IMG/VR virus record: IMGVR_UViG_3300046008_000291
Coordinates: 113,659-177,658 of that record
Source of the DNA: a virus
DNA length: 64,000 nucleotides
Reading direction: 5' to 3' (one strand)
Shown here: in pieces, positions 12,001 to 17,917 of the stretch
Layout of the letters: every line of letters starts with the position of its first letter
How positions within the stretch are numbered: the first letter of the stretch is position 1
Notes under the pieces: generated by a model
Database searches by the model: none
What the model was told of the DNA's origin: nothing
What the model saw: only the letters and a program-made list of their open reading frames with translations
Translations under genes and position numbers: made by a program

Positions 12001-13111
12001 TGACACACTAGACATGCAGGTCTATACTAAAATTAACGGTAATGTTGATGTAATTGCCTATAGAATGTTTAGTAATATGATGCGTGAAGAAAGTTATTTA
12101 CGTATTGCTGATGCACATGCAACAACACTTGCTTCTAATTTAGCAATAACCGACACTACAATTGTTGTGGCAGATGCAAGTAAGTTAACTGCACCATTTA
12201 TCGACACAGTAGGATTAGGACAAATTGCTATCCCTGGCGTGATATTTATTAATGGTGAACGTATAACTTATTACACACGTAATCTATTAACAAATACACT
12301 TGGGCAAATACGTCGAGGCACACAAGGTACAGGTACACCAGCACTTTACACTGCTGGAACACTTATAACTGATGGTAGCATTGATCAACTTGTGCCAAAT
12401 GTAGTTTCTAATATTTCACTTAGCACAATTACACCATATACGGTAACAACAACTCGTTCGTACTATCTTTCATTAACTGGTAACGTAAGTGCCAATGTTG
12501 GTGATGTAATAACACAATCTGTATCTGGTGCGTCGATGACAGTAGCTGGTATTGATTCAGTTGCAAGAGTGTTGTTGGTTATACGCAATAATACAAATAG
12601 TCTAACATATCAAAATAATGATGTAGCTCTAAGTGGAAATGTTACTGTAACTGCTGGTGATTATATAACACAATCATCGACTGGTGCTAATTTAACAGTA
12701 TTAACAAGCGGTGCTAATGTTAGCAACATTTCATTAAGTTACTATGGAATTACAACATTAACTACTGGTAAAGCTGGTAGTAATATTGCAATTAATGGAT
12801 CTAATGTTGCAATCTATCCAACTACAATAACTAGCAATGTATCACTTAGTTCAGCGATAATAATAAATGGAACAAGCACAGGTAATGTGTATCCATTAAG
12901 TATTGTGCCGGTTGGTAGAAACGATGCTGGCAACCCATTTGTTGATAGCAACGGTAACGTAACTATTGTAGCTAATATATCATTGCATACAACCAACGTA
13001 TGGTATAATTTAGGTAGCGGAGTAGCAACAGATGGGACAGGATTTAATGGAGCAACAACTGAGCAAGTGACATTCTTAAAAGCTAGCACAGCAACATTAA
13101 TCGCACCTTAA
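2..13111 (+). CDS. Giant tail/virion structural protein, 5' end outside the window
   Basis: The frame is open from base 2 to the TAA at 13109-13111 (about 4,369 residues) and the start lies upstream. A TTG at 173 is only an internal codon. The block around 3180-3720 (YFYDTLRPH, PWEMLGFS, YGPAPYTGGN) matches what I remember of very large cyanomyophage tail proteins. Bases about 6850-8700 carry FG-GAP/integrin-alpha-like units (FAFDELGHWLYVGAP, FGFCIDAS, FGTALTIC, FGAAFDVIGGHIVVSAP), so a beta-propeller is likely. Around 10670-10900 there are two GSGY(T/Y) repeats. The C-terminal 1.8 kb repeats SANVGD-ITQ modules rich in Asn, Thr and Ser. It is probably a tail-associated adhesin or fibre; that role is inferred from size, composition and the structural genes downstream. 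Virion gene: confident. Exact location: unknown. Confidence 0.85.
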   Translation, partial: ADGPNAVDVNTSGVDLEKTYNVVRNVSSSRYEFTSTSPTKNTLTLARGGRYTFEVDQLGNQFWIQTELGVDGLVNATPTVSTRDVFGVINNGADSGTITFNVPQASAQDRYVLMNVVANVEYAVPLAYADIQNHTVSQFLAAFPGYAGVATQLNGKTAIFIDQNLLTNRGEEAWTVPNVYDGNGDIVSGYNAGEVIPEAQRYGVWRVQFADSGDINDPLIRLACVQDVQINEKVYIRSGVVNANKEFFKDYDGFFHVVPVISSIQDTLYFQDGNNPSIYGTIKLVDIAGWSIDVENDILGKTTYTSPNGVVFTSGLKIRFGTDAIPATYQDKEYYVEGVGSATGIQLVDTTLLVTPEPYNDEIITNYPLNRISLSAVTTDVIPAGTVINIGTIEVEVYYEVTVGSLYIVTLSDVSSIVNGSAITGTGIASGTSVINTRRDTVYPEYITINRASVDLNAWSRNNRWFHRDIITATATYNNEQYIFDQDLRARRPIVQFESDLQLFNYGRIGKAPVDILDTTTQDAFNNLNGQVFSVAFGVTLFDGMRVIFANDVDPLVRNKIFVLNLVQTAIDGEGLLTGPKYINLNPAADGAVETYDSVVITDGVYKGTQWWYNGDTWIASQQKTSLQQDPLFDMYDSAEQSFSLYPLSTFTGTRLFGYNRSSTGTISDSVLAFPLTYTSFQTQGNIEFINYFDTDTFSYVANQTQLTERIATGFLHQIVDRYTSLPKNNWNTVTEKNNQYQLITYVYDGINSPFKIDVTVPDAVTIPYVKVYKNNVFLKTSQWTLTNGALTLSTAPTIGDKIDILVYSNEVSALGQYQIPKNLELNAQNTDLSTLTLGQIRNHLVELSQNSTELVGDVLSDSNLRDIEIKSQGGTILQHSAPLSNAALFLVNDSTNFIDAVRYAQQEYARFKNKFLELSVTLSGIQPTDPVASVDLIITEINKIKNSTFPWYYSDMIPYGTLKNIVNGVGYTIFDPLVRSYEITTTFDARALSNKAVLVYLNDVQLIIDIDYTFDTDRPAITFTDTVTLEVDDNVKIVEYADTNGSYVPETPTKLGLYPKFIPEIFLDDTYRTSINVIRGHDGSITPAFDDYRDEFLLELEKRIYNNITLRDIGSYQDIYNVMPGKFRNNDYSINEINQLTSKNFLIWIGNNKIDFTVNDTFDSNDPFTWNYSRFVDRIDSEALPGSWRACYQYFYDTLRPHLTPWEMLGFSTMPSWWVEEYGPAPYTGGNKLLWDDLEAGLIKQGTRAGIDTTFARPGLSEVIPVDANGFLLSPAAIMTASFNATHAATAWAVGQQGPVETAWRHSSDFAFAVQQALALAKPAKYFSLLMDVSRYSKNTMLEQYVTDTNDHIKQTSLTFNGDTSAGTVVRTAGYINWIADFLIHQGVDPATVITPLISHYQINLAYKLAGFSDQKYLQILAEQSSPTSTNDSIIVPNENYNVHLYKSTPVDKLVYSGVIIEKTTNGYSVRGYNLANPYFTIIPSVINSNAYKITVLTNSVTVFKDYQNLKLTVPYGYEFNSQQQIADFLISYERYLMAQGFTFNDTDEQLGETRNWKLSTKEFLFWAQQGWAPGSILVLSPVANTINAVTVGAITDAITDSQHGSKVLDQNFALVKTTNYNVLRSPTAFKLTLTNDAVIGYIELNLVQYEHVLIFDNTTVFNDIIYKPELGNRQYRLKLIGQKTADWDGSLSAPGFIYNSGNIDAWSSNKDYLKGDLVQYKNQYYVALNNVTQTTNAEFAFAYWKQIAASEIKKGLLPNFATIAAKSQVYYDSYTNFKDADQINYSHGLIGFKTRQYLSDLGLSDTTQIELYKGFIKQKGSANAINQLTSAEFNNLSSAINFYEEWAIRVGEYGALDTNPYVEIALDEKAFSVNPATATFVTDSSSDGVTTFNKSQLYKSTEQYNGIIALDRDAQSDYNNDITTAGYVNIDDVDTTIFDLANFTDLNNQLSAIGTGYTIWCAKDFSQNWNVYRVTETDNTVTSVANSLDGYVTFTTTNPHGLVAGDIFLVRSFATEFDGFYQVDSVIDLDNILVRYAGDTSQLTTLDGDGMLFILDSVRFNYMETARLYTPPHQWKVGEKIWIDEDAETNAVQGQPFGTQPSGTWKVYEKTHPWEMDQRLVKTNDMYITFSNVALANATSTLTIGGNAVTNITTITGNAVGIISNFLTSSNASNVSTSQIVSTNNIFPANTTVSSLTTNNEYSANIGYGQALKMIDNIEQTIFVGTTLYANLSVSTNTGAVNVFDKNTSNVYTESTTITPDGANTFTYGSHIDTAVDPFIDDGVAGRETLAVNAPTSSGAGGAANVGLIYTYNKLEGETVWNRGQVITGNVSAVDGQFGYGFAFDELGHWLYVGAPYEATPKVYVYGLQRFVTKATGNVTTSGSVSTITVPFTPEVTNDANALVVTSSTRTYIPNIDYTLSGTTITFISGNVNGTLTISQGPYYTLVKTINGPAGSEFGFCIDASLNGAQLGVGAPADSVIGSSGDLLDEAGAVYAYDRVIEAFTSTTGTVYTTVETIAPVYKVTVDGIELPRSEYTATPGTNTVTLNVPLGVGKVVNVETNEFTLLERLIGIDSLDGSLNAIQEGARFGTALTICSNNCAFYIGAPYYNAGTIYNTGAVWKFHNRGTLYGTNTGYTQNPTFTPGNTIRLDNFQITVTGTSLDSLIEDINDANLLGITAVNENGYLRLDSDKTVAKNRLRVLSGSGTVYEDAGLAIFAFMQIIVNPYRSNNEYFGTKVILARNAYMLVISSERGTTKHYATFDAHTDLLYPNAPEYIIDTDPTSLTYNELIVNPEQYLLDSTSTLHNINTTLDDDSTALLDEVKASGSVYTYELYDDPRDHVENPGRYAFCQQLDPTDLNSGDGFGAAFDVIGGHIVVSAPTDDTTIENGGSIYLFNNPTGRRGWSLIRYQEPRVDIESVTRMYLYSNLTNTILTSLEFIDPAKGKILGRADQEISYKTGYDPAIYNRGTNTAVSLNDNIFWSTTQVGEVWWNLSQLSYIDYEQDTLTYRSINWGNLFPGSTVEVLEWVESIYLPSAYVANGGDGVPKYADDSAYVELVYVDQVTNIISIKYFYWVKDKTTVDPTNETRQLTTTSIQDIIQNPKNQGIPYAAVIQNNSVVVYNVADYLSAQTTILHLDYNTVKNTNIIHSEYELVQKGNADSIISPKIINKLIDSLAGIDILGAEVPDPTLSVADKFGLGTRPRQAIFADRIAAYANLVEYANSILITKPITRNCDLTTISSAEAEPSFKLGEYDLKIETEIELDYLDVALLTAGYKVLVNQDTTQDNLWVLYELSADKTWTAIRTQSYKTDLYWDYVDWYAPGYGTDTQLEYVVDTLTDALKLPVAVGDDVLVRVANGVNRGWNLLVLNGNNQFDVVGIQDGTIQLKTSNGNFVNNKTPTTEIRYIITALKDDIFVGELDTEFNKLFFVMINYLFNEQKYVDWIFKTSFISVSHKLRSLLQYPNYIKDNQTYYESYITEVKPYSTKIREYSINYDSTDEFAGSVTDFDLSPYYDTDTKIFRSPSGEDVIKDEALWQTDTYNQWYANRNHRVESIVVEYGGSGYTSEPIVTIVDGGLAATGATARAIIDFDSGAVTSIELLTSGSGYYITPTVIINGGCTIPATAYAILKNKQVRSVNTTLKFDRVSYTSSVQEWAANTAYTAGDIVTHVGSLAGAVRHAFIVNANITSGSTFVHTEDYTRYSSANFTNANDRIVGYYEPTAAMPAIETINKDITIAASVTNSNVLFVTATPGLHKNMTISSNSANATIITEAVSGILLLSGNISANVGDYLTQTRVSNIYNVTSNVATSYWANVFVTANVQILTTLPAIFGNITNAYRVGAYLTEHEFNLTDVISIVDNSTITTTSVYPQATNLTALKLERPQTQTQGNVLIASYRNMGQLLRGIDYPGVQVQGIEFNQAPEFDGATPFDNGLFDNIQYDVDGLPMLDDAAVDTIIQSNYTDLALGTRAEDIDVVGGAYVDAYSSHAPEEMVPGIVFDTLDMQVYTKINGNVDVIAYRMFSNMMREESYLRIADAHATTLASNLAITDTTIVVADASKLTAPFIDTVGLGQIAIPGVIFINGERITYYTRNLLTNTLGQIRRGTQGTGTPALYTAGTLITDGSIDQLVPNVVSNISLSTITPYTVTTTRSYYLSLTGNVSANVGDVITQSVSGASMTVAGIDSVARVLLVIRNNTNSLTYQNNDVALSGNVTVTAGDYITQSSTGANLTVLTSGANVSNISLSYYGITTLTTGKAGSNIAINGSNVAIYPTTITSNVSLSSAIIINGTSTGNVYPLSIVPVGRNDAGNPFVDSNGNVTIVANISLHTTNVWYNLGSGVATDGTGFNGATTEQVTFLKASTATLIAP

Positions 13112-13160
13112 GTATACGGTAAATACAATAACTGTTAGTAGGATTGAAATAAATAAGTAT

Positions 13161-13835
13161 ATGGATAAAAAAATGCAAGATTTAACAATGAAAACACAAA
13201 CAACTACTGCACCAGCTAAACAACCTGATGAGCGTGGTGGTATACACCTTCAAGGTCATATTAAGATATTTGATCCTGAGACTAATGAAGTGTACGTAAA
13301 CAAACGCAACGCTATTCATTATGAAAATATGAGTGAAGCAATTGCACAAAGTTTAAGTAATAAAGGCACACAATTTATTACTGAAATGCATTTTGGTAAT
13401 GGCGGTACTACAGTTGACCCCACTGGTGTTATTACATACTTGCCTACAAACACCAACGTACAAAATGCTGACTTGTATAGTCCACAATATTTTAAGATTA
13501 TCGATGACACAAATGCTGCCAACGGTGACCCATTGCGTAATAAAATGGTAATTATACACACTCCTGGACAGATCTATAGTGACATTATTGTAAGTTGTTT
13601 ATTAGACTACGGCGAGCCTAGCGGTCAAGCTGTGTTTGACAACAGTCAAGACTTGAACGGTCAATTTGTCTTTGACGAACTGGGCCTAAAAGGATTTACA
13701 TCGTCGGGTGAAGGACTTGGTAAACTATTGACACACGTGATTTTTAGTCCGGTGCAAAAATCCTTAAACAGATTGATTCAAATTGATTACACGGTGCGCA
13801 TACAAACACTGACTAATTTAAGTACTACTGCATAA
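13161..13835 (+). CDS. Putative virion structural protein (224 aa)
   Basis: Fits the conserved T4-like marine phage proteins found among tail genes; I cannot name its exact location in the particle. The N-terminal 25 residues are Lys/Thr/Gln rich. The core contains EMHFGNGGTTVDP (about residues 73-85) and ends in a beta-rich segment (IDYTVRIQTLT). It sits 49 bp after the giant tail gene and 13 bp before the first fibre-like gene, in the same direction. The start is uncertain: ATG 13161 has no good ribosome site, and ATG 13173 and 13191 are also in frame. There are no signal peptide or membrane segments. Role inferred from context. Confidence 0.7.
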   Translation: MDKKMQDLTMKTQTTTAPAKQPDERGGIHLQGHIKIFDPETNEVYVNKRNAIHYENMSEAIAQSLSNKGTQFITEMHFGNGGTTVDPTGVITYLPTNTNVQNADLYSPQYFKIIDDTNAANGDPLRNKMVIIHTPGQIYSDIIVSCLLDYGEPSGQAVFDNSQDLNGQFVFDELGLKGFTSSGEGLGKLLTHVIFSPVQKSLNRLIQIDYTVRIQTLTNLSTTA

Positions 13836-13848
13836 CTAGGATAATAAA

Positions 13849-15216
13849 ATGGCGTATATAATAAGAAAAACAAACGGAACAACACTTGGTACTATCCTAG
13901 ATGGTACTGTAGATACTGCGCAGACTAGTTTAACATTAGTTGGTCGTAACTACAGTAACTACGGTCAGATAATGACTGATAACCTAGTATCATTACTTGA
14001 AAATTTTGCCTATGACATTGAACCAAGCAATCCATTAAGTGGGCAATTGTGGTGGGACACATCGGCTAAATTATTAAAAGTATACACTGGTACATATTTT
14101 AAAATTATCAGTAGTGCCACTGCGCAGAATAGTGATATAGTTGGTGCACCATCGACAGTAGTCGCAGGCGACATATGGTGGGATACCTATGCTGAACAAC
14201 TATACGTATATGATGGCACAACTCCGTATGATGTCGATGGCTGGAAATTAGTTGGCCCAGTATGGAGCAAAGTAAACGGCAAGAGTGGTGCATTGTGGGA
14301 ACAAATTACAGACACTGGTTCTGCAATTCATAATGTTGTATCATTATACATAGATGGCACCCGCACAGCAATTATCAGCCAAGATAGTGAATTTACTCCA
14401 GGAACTGCGATTACTGGCTTTACCTCTATTAAAACTGGACACAATTTACGTAGTACTCAAACACTTTGGGGTACTGCTAATAATGCTAGTTACTTAGGTG
14501 GTGTTATTGCTAGTAACTATTTCCGTACAGATATTAACAATAGTACTACTGGTAATCTACGTATTGTAAATGATAGTGGCATTACTATTGGTGCAGGATT
14601 AGATTTAACATTATCTGTATCTGGTGTAGATGCATCGATAACAAATAATTCCGACGGTGATATTAATCTAGTTACAAACAGTACAACGTATCTAACAGTT
14701 AATGGTGCAACCGGAGTCGTTGAAGTGGCTGCTGACCCAACTACAACATTGGGTGTTGCTACAAAAAATTACGTTGACAGTAGTTTTGTTGATGCAACTT
14801 TAACAGGAGTATCAACTGCAATTACTATGCCAGCATCAACAGCAAATACTGCGATTGCTACTACAGAATTTGTCGTTAATAATTCTGGTTTCTTAAAAAA
14901 TAAAATATATCAAGCTAATAGTTTCTTAGAAATTATTGATAGTGGAACAGGTAGTGCAAATTTAGCAATAGATGGCACTAGTGTAATGACTGCTAGTGCA
15001 AGTGGTGTAAATTTACTCGCGGGTGCAACAGCAGCAACGCAGGCACAGACATATACCAGTACAGGTAATGCTGCAGTTGCAACTACACAATATGTAAGAA
15101 CAGCCGGAGCATGGTGGGACGGCAGTGCTAAATTTGTTAGTACAGATGCACCTGAGCTCGGAGTCAATGACACTGGATCACACGATGGCGATTTTTGGTT
15201 CCAATACACAGCTTAG
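13849..15216 (+). CDS. Tail-fibre-like protein, copy 1 (455 aa)
   Basis: The first 80 residues (TNGTTLGTILDGTVDT, SLLENFAYDIEPSNPL, GQLWWDTSAKLLKVY) are the conserved N-terminal module of fibre-like proteins in T4-type cyanophages and pelagiphages, probably the attachment end. A second GDIWWDT motif lies near residue 110. The rest is Ser/Thr/Asn/Gly rich with repeats typical of a fibre shaft, and the C-terminus is HDGDFWFQYT. The next gene has the same N-terminus and the same FTPGTAITGFTSIKTG-type block near residue 185, so the two are tandem paralogues with diverged distal halves. AGGATAATAAA before the ATG serves as ribosome site. Virion location and receptor role are inferred. Confidence 0.8.
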   Translation: MAYIIRKTNGTTLGTILDGTVDTAQTSLTLVGRNYSNYGQIMTDNLVSLLENFAYDIEPSNPLSGQLWWDTSAKLLKVYTGTYFKIISSATAQNSDIVGAPSTVVAGDIWWDTYAEQLYVYDGTTPYDVDGWKLVGPVWSKVNGKSGALWEQITDTGSAIHNVVSLYIDGTRTAIISQDSEFTPGTAITGFTSIKTGHNLRSTQTLWGTANNASYLGGVIASNYFRTDINNSTTGNLRIVNDSGITIGAGLDLTLSVSGVDASITNNSDGDINLVTNSTTYLTVNGATGVVEVAADPTTTLGVATKNYVDSSFVDATLTGVSTAITMPASTANTAIATTEFVVNNSGFLKNKIYQANSFLEIIDSGTGSANLAIDGTSVMTASASGVNLLAGATAATQAQTYTSTGNAAVATTQYVRTAGAWWDGSAKFVSTDAPELGVNDTGSHDGDFWFQYTA

Positions 15217-15220
15217 AACA

Positions 15221-15228
15221 GATAAATA
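15221..15228 (+). promoter_or_regulatory. Candidate T4-type late promoter (GATAAATA)
   Basis: GATAAATA lies 20 bp before the ATG of the second fibre-like gene and fits the NATAAATA late-promoter motif known from T4-like cyanophages (TATAAATA in T4). There is no -35 element. The window is AT-rich, so position is the main support. Confidence 0.5.
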
Positions 15229-15248
15229 ATACATAATAGGTAAAGATA

Positions 15249-16514
15249 ATGTCATATACAGTAACCACAACAGCCGGCGCAACACTTACACGTATTACGG
15301 ATGGTACGATTAATAATACCGTTACTAGTTTAACTTTAATCGGTAAAAACTATGCCGGATACGGGTTGTTCCTTAATGAAAATTATGTTAAGTTACTTGA
15401 AAATTTTGCAAACACATCCGAGCCGTCATACAGTCTTGATGGTCAACTATGGTATGATTCTACTAATAAAATAATTAAATTACGTAGAAATTCTTTGTGG
15501 AAAGCACTTACAGCAAGTACAAGTAGTTCTACAACTCCAGTGGATAACTATGTTGGCGATTTATGGTGGGACACTATTGTTTCACAACTCAAGGTATGGA
15601 GCGGAATAGAATGGGTAGCCATCGGACCAGCATATACATCGGCAGTAGGAACATCGGGCGCACTAGTTGAAACAATCTTAGACAGCAGTTCGATTAGCCA
15701 TGTGGTTGTTAAATTTTATATTTCAAACACTGTGATTGCTGTATTGAGTAAAGATAGTGAATTTACACCCCAAACATCAATTACTGGATTCACTACCCTT
15801 AAACCAGGATTAAATCTAATTAGTTCAACTTCATTGACTGGAGTACAATTTACCGGTAATGCTAGTAGTGCTCTGACACTTAATGGTGTTTCATCATACT
15901 TACGCAGTGATATTGATGCCACAGCTACTGGGAATTTAACCGTAGCCGCAGGATTGAATGTAAGTAGTGATTTAGAAGTTCGCACTCTTAGTGGTACTGT
16001 TAGTTTAACTAATGTAACAAATAATGGTGATTTGAATTTATGGGTTAATAAAGGTGGTGTAAATACCAAAGCCATCGGCATTAACGGTACAACGGCCGCA
16101 GTTACCTTACCTGGCAGTTTAGTTGCACAAGGTACAGCAAGTGTTACTGGTAATTTAACTACAACTGGCTATACATTAAGTCAAGGCATTACTATTGCAT
16201 CAAACCATATATTACCAAACGCAACTAATACAATTAATATTGGTGCAAGTGGCACTAAATTTGCTAACATGTATGTTACTACATTAACAGGTAATGTAAC
16301 AGGTAATTTAACAGGTAATGTAACAGGTAATTTAACAGGAAATGTAACGGCAACCAACGTAACTGCCAGCGGCTACGTAAAAAATGCTGTATATGCAACA
16401 ACTGTTGCACGTGATGCAGCAATAACTTCACCTACAGCAGGCATGCAAGTATTTGTAACTGCTGGCACAACATTTTATGGATATACCGGTTCTGCGTGGG
16501 TAGCATTAAATTAG
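15249..16514 (+). CDS. Tail-fibre-like protein, copy 2 (421 aa)
   Basis: Paralogue of the preceding gene: TTAGATLTRITDGTINN, LLENFANTSEPSYSLDGQLWY and a second GDLWWDT motif near residue 102, then the shared block FTPQTSITGFTTLKPG. The shaft contains a short periodic stretch (TGNVTGNL repeated) encoded by five 12-bp DNA repeats. The last 45 residues (TVARDAAITSPTAGMQVFVT, then YGYTGSAW) resemble the C-terminal tip domain of many phage fibre and collar proteins. It follows a candidate late promoter and an AATAGGTAAAG leader. It is likely a virion fibre or whisker component; the exact location is not known. Confidence 0.8.
   Translation: MSYTVTTTAGATLTRITDGTINNTVTSLTLIGKNYAGYGLFLNENYVKLLENFANTSEPSYSLDGQLWYDSTNKIIKLRRNSLWKALTASTSSSTTPVDNYVGDLWWDTIVSQLKVWSGIEWVAIGPAYTSAVGTSGALVETILDSSSISHVVVKFYISNTVIAVLSKDSEFTPQTSITGFTTLKPGLNLISSTSLTGVQFTGNASSALTLNGVSSYLRSDIDATATGNLTVAAGLNVSSDLEVRTLSGTVSLTNVTNNGDLNLWVNKGGVNTKAIGINGTTAAVTLPGSLVAQGTASVTGNLTTTGYTLSQGITIASNHILPNATNTINIGASGTKFANMYVTTLTGNVTGNLTGNVTGNLTGNVTATNVTASGYVKNAVYATTVARDAAITSPTAGMQVFVTAGTTFYGYTGSAWVALN
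16287..16346 (+). repeat. Five tandem 12-bp repeats inside the fibre gene
   Basis: Five copies of ACAGGTAATNTA with N alternating G and T; the last copy is slightly changed (ACAGGAAATGTA). The period is a multiple of three, so gain or loss of a unit keeps the frame and changes the number of TGN(V/L) units in the fibre shaft. Confidence 0.9.
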
Positions 16515-16516
16515 TA

Positions 16517-16524
16517 TATAAATA
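16517..16524 (+). promoter_or_regulatory. Candidate T4-type late promoter (TATAAATA)
   Basis: An exact TATAAATA lies in the 67-bp gap before the next structural gene, 57 bp upstream of its ATG. A weaker AATAAATA at 16544-16551 is closer to the start. It matches the T4 late consensus; function is inferred. Confidence 0.6.
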
Positions 16525-16581
16525 TTTTTTAATAATATATTATAATAAATACATAAAGTGTAAACAGTTAAGGAAATAAGA

Positions 16582-17523
16582 ATGGCATACGCATCGGCTG
16601 GCTTAATACAAGCTACAGACTATAACTATCTAGCATGGGGCGGCACTCAAGGTACCTATACCAATGTTACTAAAAACATTGCGTATGTTATGGGTGTAGG
16701 CACAGGTGCCACAGGATACGGACAGACTATTAGTGCAATCAATACAGTCTCTGCCGCTGGAACAGTAACAGCCACACAATGGAGTGGATTACTAACACTA
16801 CTTAATGGCGCATTGGGACATCAAAGTGGTGCAGGTGCACAATTAAGTGGTAACTATACTGCTGGACAGACTATTACATATTTTGCCAACGTAGCAACTG
16901 CGGTGACAACAATTAATACAAATGCGGCTTTATACAGTGCGCAAGGTGCTACAACTACTGGTGCTAACTTTGATGCAACTGTATCTAGTACAACTGGTTT
17001 AAGTAGTTATACAGTGAATCGTGTGGTAACTTTTGCTAGTGCGGATGCAGCACGTTATTTCTTTAATGCAGGTGGACAATTAAATTTAAGATTAAGTACA
17101 GTTAACTCAGCTGATAGTGGAGCAGAAAACAGTTTTGCTAGACTAGTAACTGGTTTGGGCGGCGTTGGATTTAAAAATACTACAAACACTGGTCGCACTG
17201 GGTCTGGTATTACCTTAAATACCAACAATACAGCACTTGGTTATAGAACTAACGTACTTAACACACCGGCTACTATAGTGCAAGTAACTGATACCACAGC
17301 AAGTTACACAGCAAGCACTGGGTATTTACAAGTGTATACAAGCAGTAGTGACACTACTAACGGCTCAAACGGATTAAACGTAGTTTTCCGCACTGTGTTC
17401 ACTGTTGCTGACAAAACTTGGGATGATACATTAAGTTTAACCTACAGAATGGCAGTTGATATTGTATTCCCAGAATCAACATACTTAACAACTAACTCAT
17501 GGGGTACACCAACCATTTCATAG
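16582..17523 (+). CDS. Putative virion structural protein (313 aa)
   Basis: Begins ASAGLIQATDYNYLAWGG, an N-terminus I recall from structural proteins of T4-like marine phages. The body is Thr/Ser/Gly/Asn rich and beta-predicted, and ends RMAVDIVFPESTYLTTNSWG. The ribosome site AAGGAAAT lies 7-8 bp before the ATG, and TATAAATA is upstream. It is the last gene of the late block: a promoter and a strong hairpin terminator follow the stop codon directly. No catalytic motif is visible. Its role as a small tail or head decoration protein is inferred. Confidence 0.7.
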   Translation: MAYASAGLIQATDYNYLAWGGTQGTYTNVTKNIAYVMGVGTGATGYGQTISAINTVSAAGTVTATQWSGLLTLLNGALGHQSGAGAQLSGNYTAGQTITYFANVATAVTTINTNAALYSAQGATTTGANFDATVSSTTGLSSYTVNRVVTFASADAARYFFNAGGQLNLRLSTVNSADSGAENSFARLVTGLGGVGFKNTTNTGRTGSGITLNTNNTALGYRTNVLNTPATIVQVTDTTASYTASTGYLQVYTSSSDTTNGSNGLNVVFRTVFTVADKTWDDTLSLTYRMAVDIVFPESTYLTTNSWGTPTIS

Positions 17524-17552
17524 TTGACAACTTAATACAAATGTCTTATACT
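17524..17552 (+). promoter_or_regulatory. Sigma70 promoter for the rightward decoration operon
   Basis: TTGACA (17524-17529), exactly 17 bp, TATACT (17547-17552). It begins one base after the stop codon of the last structural gene. Transcription should start near 17559, about 40 bases before the next ATG, inside the left arm of the adjoining terminator hairpin. Confidence 0.75.
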
Positions 17553-17584
17553 ATAGGTAAGTTATTTTGACTTACCTATTTTTA
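17553..17584 (+). terminator. Intrinsic terminator of the late structural block
   Basis: ATAGGTAAGT (17553-17562), a 7-base loop, then the perfect complement ACTTACCTAT (17570-17579), followed by a run of T. Transcripts arriving from the structural genes can form the full 10-bp stem. Transcripts begun at the overlapping promoter would lack most of the left arm. Confidence 0.8.
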
Positions 17585-17599
17585 TGGCTAATTACTATT

Positions 17600-17917
17600 A
17601 TGACAACAGAAATTACTCAACTAGTTGCTCAAATTAAACAAGCAACGGATTATCAAACCAACAAACGCATACTTAAAGAAAAAATACAAACGGATTTACA
17701 TGTTCCGTATAACAATGGACTCTTTAAAGTAACACCGGAACTTATAGCATTCCTATCAACTTGGACTGCTGATACTTTATATCTTGAAGATACCTACGAA
17801 AATCCTATAGAAATACAACGACTAGCATTTTTAGAATTGTGTCGGCAACACTATCAACAAGTTATGAACGAATGGCATATTCAATATGACGAAATCCGAC
17901 GTGCCCGCAAAGTCTAA
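17600..17917 (+). CDS. Conserved phage hypothetical protein (105 aa)
   Basis: Not recognised. It is a small soluble protein, mostly helical by composition (TEITQLVAQIKQATDYQTNK, then ERRARKV-like basic tail), with acidic stretches in the middle. The longer reading from TTG 17567 runs through the terminator loop, so ATG 17600 is preferred; no clear ribosome site is present for either. It is the first gene of the rightward operon and overlaps the next gene by 32 bp, which suggests translational coupling. There are no membrane segments. Confidence 0.65.
   Translation: MTTEITQLVAQIKQATDYQTNKRILKEKIQTDLHVPYNNGLFKVTPELIAFLSTWTADTLYLEDTYENPIEIQRLAFLELCRQHYQQVMNEWHIQYDEIRRARKV

Noticed and set aside
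173-13111. TTG 173 as the start of the giant tail gene
   Set aside because: The frame is open to base 2, and the upstream codons have the same composition, so the true start lies before the window.
13148-13155. AATAAATA as a late promoter for the 224-aa gene
   Set aside because: Only 5 bp before the ATG at 13161, which would leave no leader; possible only if a later ATG is used.
16287-16346. CRISPR-like repeat array
   Set aside because: Units are 12 bp, directly adjacent without spacers and in frame with the fibre gene.
17567-17599. TTG 17567 as start of the 105-aa gene
   Set aside because: It lies in the terminator loop and adds a hydrophobic stretch with no ribosome site; ATG 17600 is simpler.
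17584-17637. 17-codon open frame from ATG 17584
   Set aside because: Out of frame with the gene, no ribosome site, lies in the T-run of the terminator.
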